Notes: generated by a model from the sequence alone, not told the origin. A stretch of DNA of 64,000 nucleotides from Neobacillus citreus (GCF_018343545.2 NZ_JAGYPE020000008.1:1-64000); one strand, 5' to 3'. Positions 47,825-55,099 are shown, counted from the first letter of the stretch. Translations and numbers: made by a program.

Positions 47825-47966
47825 ATCCATATTTCCCTAAAAAAAAATTGTCCAGTTTTCACTATATTGTCATTGTTTACTACTTCTACGTGGCTAATCT
47901 TGATATAAAATGTTACTAACGAATCCAAGTTATTTATATAGAAATATAGTACAGGGGTGGAGAAAA

Positions 47967-48665
47967 ATGATTACGACAATGAAACCAACTCATTCAATTG
48001 AAATAAAAGAACTGCTTAAATTTGCTGATCGGAAGTTTAAAAGCGAACGGGGAAGATTTCTATTTCAGGAAGGGATGCTCGCTGATGAATTATATGTCAT
48101 CATTTCCGGTAAAATTCAAATCAGCAAAATTACAGCAGACGGGCGGGAGCTGTCACTAAGAATTTGCGGAGAAAACGATATTTGCGGAGAATTAACCCTT
48201 TTCACTGATAGTCCAAAATATTTATTAAGTGCTAAGGTTCTTGAAGAAGGTGAAATCGCGGCAATAAAAAAAGAAGTACTTGAAAGTGAAATTTTCCAAA
48301 ACAGTAAGCTAGCCTTTGAATTTATGAAGTGGATGAGCGATCACTTCCGCAAAACGCAGACAAAATTCCGCGACCTTGTCCTAAACGGAAAGCGCGGCGC
48401 TTTATTTTCAACCTTAATCCGGATGACCAATAGCTATGGGGTACCAAAAAGTGATGGAATATTAATCGACCTGCCGTTGACCAATCAAGAGCTGGCAAAT
48501 TTCTGCGGCACTTCACGGGAAAGTACAAATCGGATCTTAAGTGAGCTAAAACGTGATAATATCATTTCCATTAAACGAGGTAAAATTACCGTCCTGGATT
48601 TGCAATACTTAAAAGATGAAATTGGCTGTGAAAATTGTTCCACTGTTTATTGCAGCATTGAATAG
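47967..48665 (+). CDS. fnr: Fnr-type oxygen-sensing regulator (paralogue 2)
   Basis: The 232-residue paralogue is similar to the gene at 43235 along its whole length (for example FLFQEGMLADELYVI, KFRDLVLNGKRGALFSTLIR, PLTNQELANFCGTSRE). It keeps Asp136 and the C-terminal CX2CX4C (Cys221, Cys224, Cys229) of B. subtilis Fnr. The recognition helix has the same E-x-x-S-R motif, so both should bind the same DNA site. The ATG at 47967 follows GGGGTGG; an open frame extends to 47910 but lacks a site. Confidence 0.9.
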   Translation: MITTMKPTHSIEIKELLKFADRKFKSERGRFLFQEGMLADELYVIISGKIQISKITADGRELSLRICGENDICGELTLFTDSPKYLLSAKVLEEGEIAAIKKEVLESEIFQNSKLAFEFMKWMSDHFRKTQTKFRDLVLNGKRGALFSTLIRMTNSYGVPKSDGILIDLPLTNQELANFCGTSRESTNRILSELKRDNIISIKRGKITVLDLQYLKDEIGCENCSTVYCSIE

Positions 48666-48675
48666 TTATTAAGAG

Positions 48676-48700
48676 GAGGCAATCGAAAATCGATTGCCTC
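48676..48700. terminator. terminator between fnr paralogue 2 and the radical SAM gene
   Basis: GAGGCAATCGA / TCGATTGCCTC form a perfect 11-bp stem with a 3-nt loop between the two convergent stop codons. Confidence 0.8.
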
Positions 48701-48707
48701 TATAAAT

Positions 48708-49832
48708 TTATTGTGTTTGTTTTTCTCTTAGTGCCTTAGGAATATAAACGCAGAATGGTTCACTTTCTAAATAATCCCCAGTCATGGCGTATGCTCTTGA
48801 TCTTGAGCCGCCGCAAACATATCGGAATTCGCAGACACCGCATTTCCCTTTAAATCCATCTGGGTTTCTAAGTGCCTTAAAGATTGGCGACTCCCGGTAA
48901 ATTTCAGCCAGAGGGGTTTCCCTAATATTTCCGGCCTTAACCGGAAGCAGGCCGCTCGGATAGACATCCCCAATATGGGATATAAACACAAAGCCATTGC
49001 CGTCATTTACACCCTTTGGTGCACGGCCCAGACCATCGATTGAGCCCGTTAAGCCTTTTTCTGTCAACGCAGATAAATAGCTGATTTCCTCTGTCTTTTC
49101 TTTGGCTTCACGCATTTTTTGCTGGATTACCACACGGCGGTAATGCATCGCCTCCGTGGTTTTAATATCAAAAGGAACCCGCTTGCTTAGATCATAGAGC
49201 CATCTTAGCACCTTTTCATGCTCCACAGGCGATATCATATCAGATGCCTGTCCCCTTCCGGTCGGAACAAGGAAAAAGACACTCCACAGAACACACTTTA
49301 ATTCTTCAACCAATTTCGCCATTTCATCAAGATGTCCGTAATTATATCTGGATACTACGGTATTAATCTGAATCGGCATTTCCAGTTCATGTAAATATTT
49401 AATTCGTTCCATTGTTAAGTCAAAAGAACCCGCTGTCCCGCGAAAATGGTCATGAATCTCAGCAGTAGGACCATCAAGGCTGAACGCCCAACGAGAAAGT
49501 CCGACTTCTTTAGCCTTACGCATCGCATCAATTGTTACGTTAGGAGTAGCGCTTGGTGTCATCGAAACACGTACCCCTTTTGAGACTGCGTATTTGGTAA
49601 TTTCAAAAATATCCTCTCTCATAAGCGGATCTCCGCCGGTAAATACAAGAAGCGGATTATTCATTTCATATATCTGATCAATCAAATGCTTGCCTTCTTC
49701 AAGCGTAAGTTCTCGAGGGTCCCTCGTATACTGGGCATCTGCGCGGCAGTGCAAACATTTTAATTGACAAGCTCGAGTTAGTTCCCATATCACAATAAAC
49801 GGATCTTTATTAAAGTCTCGGCTAAAATCCAT
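48708..49832 (-). CDS. radical SAM/SPASM protein (TIGR04053-like)
   Basis: The 374-residue protein has the radical SAM motif CQLKCLHC (Cys18, 22, 25), the glycine-rich FTGGDPLMREDIF, and a C-terminal SPASM-type cluster region (GKCGVCEFRYVCGGSRSRAYAMTG, then FCVYIP). The form resembles the TIGR04053 group and heme-modifying enzymes such as NirJ and AhbD, which act on porphyrins or peptides. The substrate here is unknown. A perfect Fnr box and TATAAT control it, so it is an anaerobic enzyme. B. subtilis has no counterpart at this place that I know. Confidence 0.8.
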   Translation of the reverse strand: MDFSRDFNKDPFIVIWELTRACQLKCLHCRADAQYTRDPRELTLEEGKHLIDQIYEMNNPLLVFTGGDPLMREDIFEITKYAVSKGVRVSMTPSATPNVTIDAMRKAKEVGLSRWAFSLDGPTAEIHDHFRGTAGSFDLTMERIKYLHELEMPIQINTVVSRYNYGHLDEMAKLVEELKCVLWSVFFLVPTGRGQASDMISPVEHEKVLRWLYDLSKRVPFDIKTTEAMHYRRVVIQQKMREAKEKTEEISYLSALTEKGLTGSIDGLGRAPKGVNDGNGFVFISHIGDVYPSGLLPVKAGNIRETPLAEIYRESPIFKALRNPDGFKGKCGVCEFRYVCGGSRSRAYAMTGDYLESEPFCVYIPKALREKQTQ

Positions 49833-49888
49833 CTTGAAACGCCTCCTATAAAACGGCTAGTTCAAACTAAATAGCCCTATTACTTCGT

Positions 49889-49931
49889 ATTATAAAGGTG
49901 TTTATGTTTGAAAAAAGTGAACTTCCTCACA
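49889..49931 (-). promoter_or_regulatory. class II Fnr promoter of the radical SAM gene
   Basis: Read on the minus strand TGTGA-GGAAGT-TCACT (49931-49916) equals the B. subtilis Fnr consensus. TATAAT (49894-49889) is a perfect -10. The implied start at 49882 places the box at exactly -41.5 and gives a 49-nt leader. Confidence 0.82.
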
Positions 49932-49966
49932 ATCCTTTTTCATTATATGGACGATTTGTGAATGAA

Positions 49967-49999
49967 AAAAAACAGCAGAGCGGAAAGCTCTGCTGTTTT
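49967..49999 (-). terminator. terminator overlapping the end of the dsrE-like gene
   Basis: AAAACAGCAGAGC / GCTCTGCTGTTTT form a 13-bp stem with a 5-nt loop, followed by a run of T on the minus strand. It overlaps the stop codon of the DsrE-like gene and insulates the next Fnr promoter. Confidence 0.82.
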
Positions 50000-50336
50000 A
50001 TGAGATGGTTAAAACTTCGTATTTGGAGGCAAGCTCAACAAAGTCAGCCATTCCGCTTATTTTGCCAACTGTCAATTTTTCGCTAACACCGTAGTGGTCG
50101 GCACAGGTTTTACACGCAAAAATGTTAACACCCTTATCCTCCAACTCTTTTAAATGAACGGATACAAAGGAATCCTCAGTCAACGTGAATACCCCACTGT
50201 TCATGCAAAAAACAGCTGCTGGGAGTTCCTCTCTTTGTTTTAAAACAGTAAAGAAAGTCTCTAAAACATTCTCTCCTAAAACCTGGTCGCCTTTGCCCAA
50301 CTGATTTGAACTAACTAAAATGACTTTATTTTTCAT
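49998..50336 (-). CDS. DsrE-family protein
   Basis: The 112-residue protein has the DsrE/DsrF-like fold pattern: KVILVSSNQLGKGDQVLGENVL, an AAVFCMNSGVFTL strand with Cys, KELEDKGVNIFACKTCADHYG (Cys pair in ACKTC) and a final MADFVELASKYEVLTI. DsrE-like proteins pass sulfur atoms as persulfides in tRNA thiolation and sulfur oxidation. The ACKTC cysteines could carry sulfur here. It follows the DUF59 gene by 15 nt, so both share the Fnr-type promoter. The partner is unknown. Confidence 0.8.
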   Translation of the reverse strand: MKNKVILVSSNQLGKGDQVLGENVLETFFTVLKQREELPAAVFCMNSGVFTLTEDSFVSVHLKELEDKGVNIFACKTCADHYGVSEKLTVGKISGMADFVELASKYEVLTIS

Positions 50337-50351
50337 GCTGCGGATGGTCCC

Positions 50352-50660
50352 TTAACGAATTCCCAGTGCAATTTTTGCATAACGGGACATCATGTCCTTA
50401 TTCCAAGGAGGATTCCAGACGATATTGACATCGACATCCTTGACTTCCGGAATATCAGACAATGCTCTTTTCACCTGATCAACAATTGTTCCGGCTAGTG
50501 GGCAGCCCATTGCTGTTAATGTCATTGTAACCGTCAGTTTTCCCTCGTCGTCCATTTCAGTATTATATATTAAACCTAAGTTGACGATATCGACGCCAAG
50601 CTCAGGGTCAATAACAAGCTCAAGGGCGCCCATTATATTTTCTTTTAAATCTTCATTCAT
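50352..50660 (-). CDS. yitW: DUF59/MIP18-family metal-sulfur cluster protein, YitW
   Basis: The 102-residue protein shows the DUF59 pattern: ALELVIDPELGVDIVNLGLI, VTMTLTAMGCPLAGTIVDQV (conserved Cys) and VNIVWNPPWNKDMMS. Members (SufT, PaaD, YitW) help to mature Fe-S proteins. AGGAGTG is 10 nt before the ATG at 50660; the longer frame is not used. It is beside yitU as in the B. subtilis yit cluster (yitV is missing), yet here has an Fnr-type promoter and a dsrE-like partner. Confidence 0.88.
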   Translation of the reverse strand: MNEDLKENIMGALELVIDPELGVDIVNLGLIYNTEMDDEGKLTVTMTLTAMGCPLAGTIVDQVKRALSDIPEVKDVDVNIVWNPPWNKDMMSRYAKIALGIR

Positions 50661-50721
50661 TTTATCTTCACTCCTGTTCAGTTTTATTGTAACCATTATA
50701 ACAAAAGGTATTTCGAAAACC

Positions 50722-50764
50722 AGTATAGCGCGTTTCAGAAACATTTGAAGTGAATTTTTTTACA
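50722..50764 (-). promoter_or_regulatory. candidate class II Fnr promoter of yitW-dsrE
   Basis: Read on the minus strand TGTAA-AAAAAT-TCACT (50764-50749) has one mismatch to TGTGA-N6-TCACT. TATACT (50727-50722) is a good -10. The implied start at 50715 puts the box at exactly -41.5 with a 54-nt leader. Confidence 0.65.
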
Positions 50765-50827
50765 GTTTAAATATAAATTGATAACATATTGATAATAGAA
50801 ACAAATACTTCCAAAGAGAGGTTTCAA

Positions 50828-51640
50828 ATGACAGAAAGACATTTAATCGCATTGGACTTAGACGGAACTTTATTAAAAGATGATAAAACGATTTCGGAAA
50901 AAACGAAGGAAGTTTTAAGAAAAGCAAGAGAAGATGGCCATATCGTGATGATCGCCACTGGGAGGCCATATCGTTCCAGCGAAATGTATTATCGAGAGTT
51001 GAATTTAGATACCCCGATCGTTAATTTCAATGGGGCTTTCATGCATCATCCCCGGAACCCGAAATGGGGCTTTTTCCATGAGCCGCTTGATATCCATGTT
51101 GCAAAAGATATTGTCGAGGCCTGCCGCAGCTTTCATTTTCATAATATCATCGCTGAAGTAATGGATGATGTCTATTTTCATTATCATGACCAAAAGCTGA
51201 TTGAAATTTTTAATTTTGGCCATCCCAATATTACTACGGGCAATTTAAGTAATTATTTGAAGGATTCACCAACTAGCCTGCTCATCCATACAGAGGAGGA
51301 CCAATTAAAGAAGATCCGCGACCATCTATCTGATGCACATGCCGAAGTCATCGATCACCGCAGCTGGGCTGCCCCATGGCATGTTATCGAAATCATTAAG
51401 TCAGGCTTAAATAAGGCAGTAGGGTTAAAAAAAGCGGCGGATTATTATGGTATCTCCAAGCAAAGAGTGATTGCCTTTGGCGATGAAGATAATGACTTGG
51501 AAATGCTTGAATACGCCGGTTATGGAATTGCGATGGGAAATGGCATTGACCAAGTAAAAAATATCGCTAATGATGTTACTCTTACCAATGAAGAAGATGG
51601 AGTCGCAGAATATTTGACGGATTTGTTACGGTTAAAATAA
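50828..51640 (+). CDS. yitU: HAD-superfamily phosphatase (Cof type), YitU
   Basis: The 270-residue protein has HAD motif I LDLDGTLL (Asp8 or so), motif II IATGRP, a C2 cap, and motifs III and IV at KAVGLKKAAD and FGDEDNDLEML. B. subtilis YitU can act on phosphorylated sugar-like compounds, including the riboflavin intermediate ARPP together with YcsE and YwtE; that role is by family only. GAGAGG precedes the ATG at 50828; the open frame starts earlier at 50789 without a site. Confidence 0.88.
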   Translation: MTERHLIALDLDGTLLKDDKTISEKTKEVLRKAREDGHIVMIATGRPYRSSEMYYRELNLDTPIVNFNGAFMHHPRNPKWGFFHEPLDIHVAKDIVEACRSFHFHNIIAEVMDDVYFHYHDQKLIEIFNFGHPNITTGNLSNYLKDSPTSLLIHTEEDQLKKIRDHLSDAHAEVIDHRSWAAPWHVIEIIKSGLNKAVGLKKAADYYGISKQRVIAFGDEDNDLEMLEYAGYGIAMGNGIDQVKNIANDVTLTNEEDGVAEYLTDLLRLK

Positions 51641-51753
51641 TTACACCTATTCACCATTGTTTACCTATATGAACCCCTCAATGTTGGAGCATACTATGGA
51701 TGAAGCAGCGAAGCTGTTTCAATCCGAGCTTTTAGCATATTGGAGGGATTCGA

Positions 51754-51906
51754 ATGGGTAGATCAAACAAATCAAAACGCTTTGTCCAGCAAGGAAAGGA
51801 TTCGGTCAACAAGCATTCAGAACGGATTCCTTATCACATGACCTACGCTGAAGCAGAAGCTCAGAAAATGGCCAATGTGCAAGAATCCTCGCTTGGAGGA
51901 ATTTAA
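51754..51906 (+). CDS. small hypothetical protein (50 aa)
   Basis: A 50-codon frame follows a strong GGAGGG site by 6 nt. The product starts MGRSNKSKRFVQQGKDSVN, basic and polar, and ends AQKMANVQESSLGGI; it has no membrane segment. Short polar proteins of this kind in Bacillus are often spore-specific, but I do not recognise the family. Its end contains the ribosome site of the following DUF3813 gene, so the two are coupled. Confidence 0.6.
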   Translation: MGRSNKSKRFVQQGKDSVNKHSERIPYHMTYAEAEAQKMANVQESSLGGI

Positions 51907-51908
51907 CG

Positions 51909-52094
51909 ATGGGTAACCGTTTATTCCAGGAAGCACGTAGATTTGTTGAATCGGCAAAAACTGCCGGCCCAGGTGAACGCGACACGGCAGTGGCCAAAGC
52001 CAAGAATGCCTTAAGTTCAGCTTATGCCAACACGACGGTCGCTGAGCAAAGACAGCTCCAAGAAATGCAACAAGAGCTTGACCAGATCCAATGA
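51909..52094 (+). CDS. yizC: DUF3813-like protein (61 aa), YizC position
   Basis: The 61-residue protein (MGNRLFQEARRFVESAKTAG, then EQRQLQEMQQELDQIQ) is helical and charged, with a likely C-terminal coiled coil. It resembles DUF3813 proteins of Bacillus. The position between ipi and yitU is that of B. subtilis yizC, so the symbol is by synteny. Its ATG is 2 nt after the stop of the preceding gene and uses its terminal GGAGGA. Function unknown. Confidence 0.6.
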   Translation: MGNRLFQEARRFVESAKTAGPGERDTAVAKAKNALSSAYANTTVAEQRQLQEMQQELDQIQ

Positions 52095-52098
52095 TAAG

Positions 52099-52223
52099 AA
52101 AAGCGGAAGCGCCTTGAACAGGGGCGACAGGCATAAGACGAGCCGGCTAGAAGGCTGCCTTTTAGCCTTCTTGATGGATTGGCTGTAGACCTGCGAGCCC
52201 CTAAGCGCTGAAGCTGGACAGTA
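52099..52223 (+). repeat. structured intergenic repeat element
   Basis: This 125-nt GC-richer block, starting AAAGCGGAAGCGCCTTG and ending GCTGAAGCTGGACAG, resembles a dispersed noncoding repeat I know from genomes of related Bacillaceae. It folds on itself: AGCGC (52108) with GCGCT (52205), GGGGC (52121) with GCCCC (52197), and a central 8-bp hairpin AGAAGGCT / AGCCTTCT (52149-52171). It codes for nothing convincing. Identity as a repeat rests on memory; only one copy is in this window. Confidence 0.6.
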
Positions 52224-52230
52224 AATGAGG

Positions 52231-52266
52231 AAAGCGGAAGTACCTTGGGAGGCGACTTCCGCTTTT
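52231..52266. terminator. terminator between yizC and the BsuPI-like gene
   Basis: AAAGCGGAAGT / ACTTCCGCTTT form an 11-bp stem with a 13-nt loop, followed by TTTT. Its left arm and loop start resemble the first 17 nt of the adjacent repeat with two differences. Confidence 0.8.
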
Positions 52267-52267
52267 T

Positions 52268-53032
52268 TCATTCAAATCTTTCTAATAATGCAGGGTAAGG
52301 ATTACTCCTTCCGCCCTCAGCATTTTTTTCGTAAAAATTCAGAAAGACACCGCCATGGTTTGGAAGCTTTTCAGCTGGAATCTGAATATCTACTTTAAAG
52401 GGTCTCCACTGGTCACCTTTTCCAGCAACATCAAGCTTTTGCTCCCTCAGGAATTCTCTATGCCCATCCTCCACCGAATAATAAACCACCCTGCTTGGTG
52501 ACTTTACTTCTCCGCTGACTCGGTAGTTTCCTTTTGTTCCTGATACCTTTATATTTCGGAAAACAGCATTTTCCTCAGGTACATATGTTTTATGCGTTAT
52601 GGTCAGTTTCGAGCGGTCAGTTATTGGCTTGCCGTTCAAGCTTGCTGCCCTTAAAACGGCTTGGATAGTATATTCCCCCGCTGGAACTCTTTTTCCCATA
52701 AAATGATAGTCCCATGTCTCAAGCCACTTCTTGCTGCCATGGGCTTTAAGACTGATGGTTTGAAACGCCTGAAGGAAAAACCGTCCTTTTGAGTAGTCAT
52801 ATACTTCACGGCCTGCAGTATCGAAAATTTTAATTTCATAAAATTGTGAAGTGGGAAATTCAAAATGGAGCGGGAAATCCTCCTCATTTTTTAAAAACAT
52901 TTCGATCGTTAATTGCTCAGGCATGCTTGTTGGGATTACATAAAATTTGTATGCCAATTGGTCCACCCCATTTGCATCTGCTTTTATTACCATCGGAAAG
53001 AAAAGTAACATTATACAACATAATATACGCAT
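52268..53032 (-). CDS. exported BsuPI-domain protein with Gmad2-like C-terminal domain
   Basis: The 254-residue protein starts with a signal peptide (ILCCIMLLFFPMVIKADA), then a BsuPI-type domain (LTIEMFLKNEEDFPLHFEFP, YEIKIFDTAGREVYDYSKGR, GEYTIQAVL) and a second beta domain from about residue 160 (YRVSGEVKSPSRVVYYSVED, WRPFKVDIQIP) resembling Gmad2. B. subtilis Ipi at this locus is about 119 residues and inhibits the intracellular protease IspA; this version is longer and appears secreted. No Cys beyond the signal suggests no lipid anchor apart from the CC near the start. Confidence 0.72.
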   Translation of the reverse strand: MRILCCIMLLFFPMVIKADANGVDQLAYKFYVIPTSMPEQLTIEMFLKNEEDFPLHFEFPTSQFYEIKIFDTAGREVYDYSKGRFFLQAFQTISLKAHGSKKWLETWDYHFMGKRVPAGEYTIQAVLRAASLNGKPITDRSKLTITHKTYVPEENAVFRNIKVSGTKGNYRVSGEVKSPSRVVYYSVEDGHREFLREQKLDVAGKGDQWRPFKVDIQIPAEKLPNHGGVFLNFYEKNAEGGRSNPYPALLERFE

Positions 53033-53050
53033 ATTGAGCTCCTTTTTCCT

Positions 53051-53893
53051 TTAGTCTCTGCGAAAAAAACCGTAAACTCCGGTTGTTTGAATTATATTTG
53101 TAAACGCATGGGGGTCCACTTCTTTAATTACTCTCTCTAAATCAAATAATTCATAGCGCGTAATGACGATCATTAACATTTCTTTTGTTTCGTTAGAAAA
53201 AGCACCCTTCGCCGGAAGCATGGTGATTCCTCTGACCAGTTTCTTATGAATCGCTTTCTTAAGCTCATCCGCATTTTTCGTAATAATAAACGCGGTAAGC
53301 TTAGCATGCCTCGTATGAATCGCATCGATCACCCTTGTTGAAGTGTATAAAAAAACAAGCGTGTACAAAGCTTTTTCCCAGCCATACAGGAAACCTGCCG
53401 TAATAATAATAATGCCATTTAAGAGAAGCATATATGGACCAATCGGTTTATCCTTCATTCTTGAAAGCACCATCGCAATAATATCAAGCCCTCCGGTAGA
53501 GGCGCCCCATTTTAAGGTGATCCCGACGCCCGACGCAATAATGACGCCGCCAAAGACAGCATTAAGCAAAATATCATGAGACATACGATGGATTGGAATA
53601 AGCTCCAGAAATAATGATGAAAGAACAACACTAAGAAAACTATAAATGGTAAAGGACTTCCCTACCTTTTTCCATCCCAGAAACGCAACTGGAATATTTA
53701 ATAACAACAGCAAGACCCCCATTGAAATGTTCAACGGAGTATATTCGGTCAATACTTTAGAAAGCAGCTGAGCAATTCCTGTAAAACCGCTTGAATAGAC
53801 ATTTGCGGGAATAAGAAATAAATTCATTCCAAGGGCAGTCAAAAAAGCACCCACAATAACGATGACGATTTTTTTTGTTTCCTGCCAAACCAT
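53051..53893 (-). CDS. yitT: YitT-family membrane protein (DUF161/DUF2179)
   Basis: The 280-residue protein has five membrane segments in the first 180 residues (GLYxG-type GMNLFLIPANVYSSGFTGIAQ, GVGITLKWGASTGGLDII) and a C-terminal soluble DUF2179 domain (KLTAFIITKNADELKKAI, MLMIVITRYELFDLERVIKE). It is of the YitT/YqfU family whose transport or regulatory role is unclear. It follows the BsuPI-like gene upstream by 18 nt in the same direction, in the B. subtilis order. Confidence 0.88.
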   Translation of the reverse strand: MVWQETKKIVIVIVGAFLTALGMNLFLIPANVYSSGFTGIAQLLSKVLTEYTPLNISMGVLLLLLNIPVAFLGWKKVGKSFTIYSFLSVVLSSLFLELIPIHRMSHDILLNAVFGGVIIASGVGITLKWGASTGGLDIIAMVLSRMKDKPIGPYMLLLNGIIIITAGFLYGWEKALYTLVFLYTSTRVIDAIHTRHAKLTAFIITKNADELKKAIHKKLVRGITMLPAKGAFSNETKEMLMIVITRYELFDLERVIKEVDPHAFTNIIQTTGVYGFFRRD

Positions 53894-54004
53894 TGATAAA
53901 TCCCCCTTTATTTTTACTTCAACCTTAACAATTTAATTGTTTTTTCCATATGAAACCGATACACTTAAAACGAGTATGATATGATTTTGAATGAGGTGAG
54001 CTTC

Positions 54005-54865
54005 ATGCAGGTAAAAATACTAGCTGACAGCGCATGCGATTTACCTAAAAGTTTTTATGAAGAAAACAACGTCACATTACTTCCCTTAAAGGTCCTCATT
54101 AACGGTGAAGAATATGAAGATGTCAAAAGCATAGACCCGAAAGCGGTTTATGATTCTATCCGGACTGGATCAGTACCGAAAACTTCTCAGGTTTCACCAC
54201 TTCTGTTTGAGGAAGTATTCACAAAAATGGCGGAAAATAATGAAGACGGAATTTACATAGCCTTTTCATCCGAACTATCCGGAACATATTCAACCGCTGT
54301 TATGATTCTTGACCAAGTCAAGGAAAAATATCCAAATTTCAATTTAACCATTGTCGATACCAAATGTGCCTCTCTTGGCCAAGGCATAATTGTGATGGAA
54401 GCAGCGAAACTGGCAGCACAAAATGCAGCAAAGGATGAAATCTTAAGGGATGTTCAGTTTAGAGCAAACCATATGGAGCATCTTTTTACGGTTGAAGATT
54501 TGGATTATTTAGCTAAAGGCGGCCGTGTCTCAAAAGCTTCGGCATTTCTTGGGGGCTTATTAAATATTAAGCCGGTTTTAAATGTGGAAGACGGCAAACT
54601 GGTTCCAATTGAAAAGATTCGCGGTAAGAAAAAGGTTCTCCGGCGCCTAATTGAACTGGCATATGAACGTGGCGAGAACCTGTCAAACCAGATTATTGGC
54701 ATCAGCCATGCGGATAATGAAGAGACGGCACTAGAAGTAAAAGCGATGCTTGAGGAGGAATTCCAGCCAAGAGAAGTTTATATTTCCTCCATCGGCTCAG
54801 CAATTGGGGCCCATACTGGAGCAGGGACCATCTCCATTTTCTTCTTAAATAAAATTCCTTCGTAA
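54005..54865 (+). CDS. yitS: DegV-family fatty-acid-binding protein, YitS
   Basis: The 286-residue protein shows the DegV pattern: VKILADSACDLPKSFYEE, a TSQVSP loop, SSELSGTYSTA, VDTKCASLGQG and IGAHTGAGTISIFF. DegV proteins bind long-chain fatty acids and in Gram-positive bacteria can act as FakB partners of a fatty acid kinase FakA. Which fatty acid is bound cannot be read. GAGGTGA precedes the ATG at 54005. It lies beside yitT as in B. subtilis. Confidence 0.88.
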   Translation: MQVKILADSACDLPKSFYEENNVTLLPLKVLINGEEYEDVKSIDPKAVYDSIRTGSVPKTSQVSPLLFEEVFTKMAENNEDGIYIAFSSELSGTYSTAVMILDQVKEKYPNFNLTIVDTKCASLGQGIIVMEAAKLAAQNAAKDEILRDVQFRANHMEHLFTVEDLDYLAKGGRVSKASAFLGGLLNIKPVLNVEDGKLVPIEKIRGKKKVLRRLIELAYERGENLSNQIIGISHADNEETALEVKAMLEEEFQPREVYISSIGSAIGAHTGAGTISIFFLNKIPS

Positions 54866-54894
54866 AAAAACAGAGCTTAAAGCTCTGTTTTTTT
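54864..54894. terminator. terminator after the degV-family gene
   Basis: AAACAGAGCT / AGCTCTGTTT form a stem with a 3-nt loop, followed by T residues on both strands. Confidence 0.85.
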
Positions 54895-54895
54895 G

Positions 54896-55027
54896 TTATT
54901 TATGATCTGTTTTCTTTGAGTACTGATTTTTTCCTGCTTGGCGATTTTTTTCTCGCATCATATTTTTTTCATGGTGCATTGCATTATTGTCTTGTGCCTT
55001 TTTATCATTATCGGATGTGTGTGGCAT
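54896..55027 (-). CDS. small polar protein (43 aa), possibly DUF3941
   Basis: A 43-residue frame starts MPHTSDNDKKAQDNNAMHHE and ends KNQYSKKTDHK. It is very hydrophilic, rich in Lys, Asn and Asp, with no hydrophobic core. AAGGGG is 7 nt before the ATG at 55027. It resembles DUF3941 proteins as I remember them. It ends at a terminator shared with the degV-family gene, and follows cvfB by 72 nt on the same strand. Confidence 0.5.
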   Translation of the reverse strand: MPHTSDNDKKAQDNNAMHHEKNMMREKNRQAGKNQYSKKTDHK

Positions 55028-55099
55028 TTCCTTACCCCTTTCCATCTGCTTTCGCTTAATAGTGTCTGTCAATTTGGAAAAGAGTATGTACGCCAAAAT

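Noticed and set aside
47840-47915. Fnr box for autoregulation of the second fnr gene
   Set aside because: TGTCA-TTGTTT-ACTAC near 47868 matches only one half and is not correctly placed relative to the TATAAA hexamer.
52017-52271. 84-residue minus-strand frame over the repeat
   Set aside because: It runs through the structured repeat and the terminator and is antisense to yizC; composition is not protein-like.
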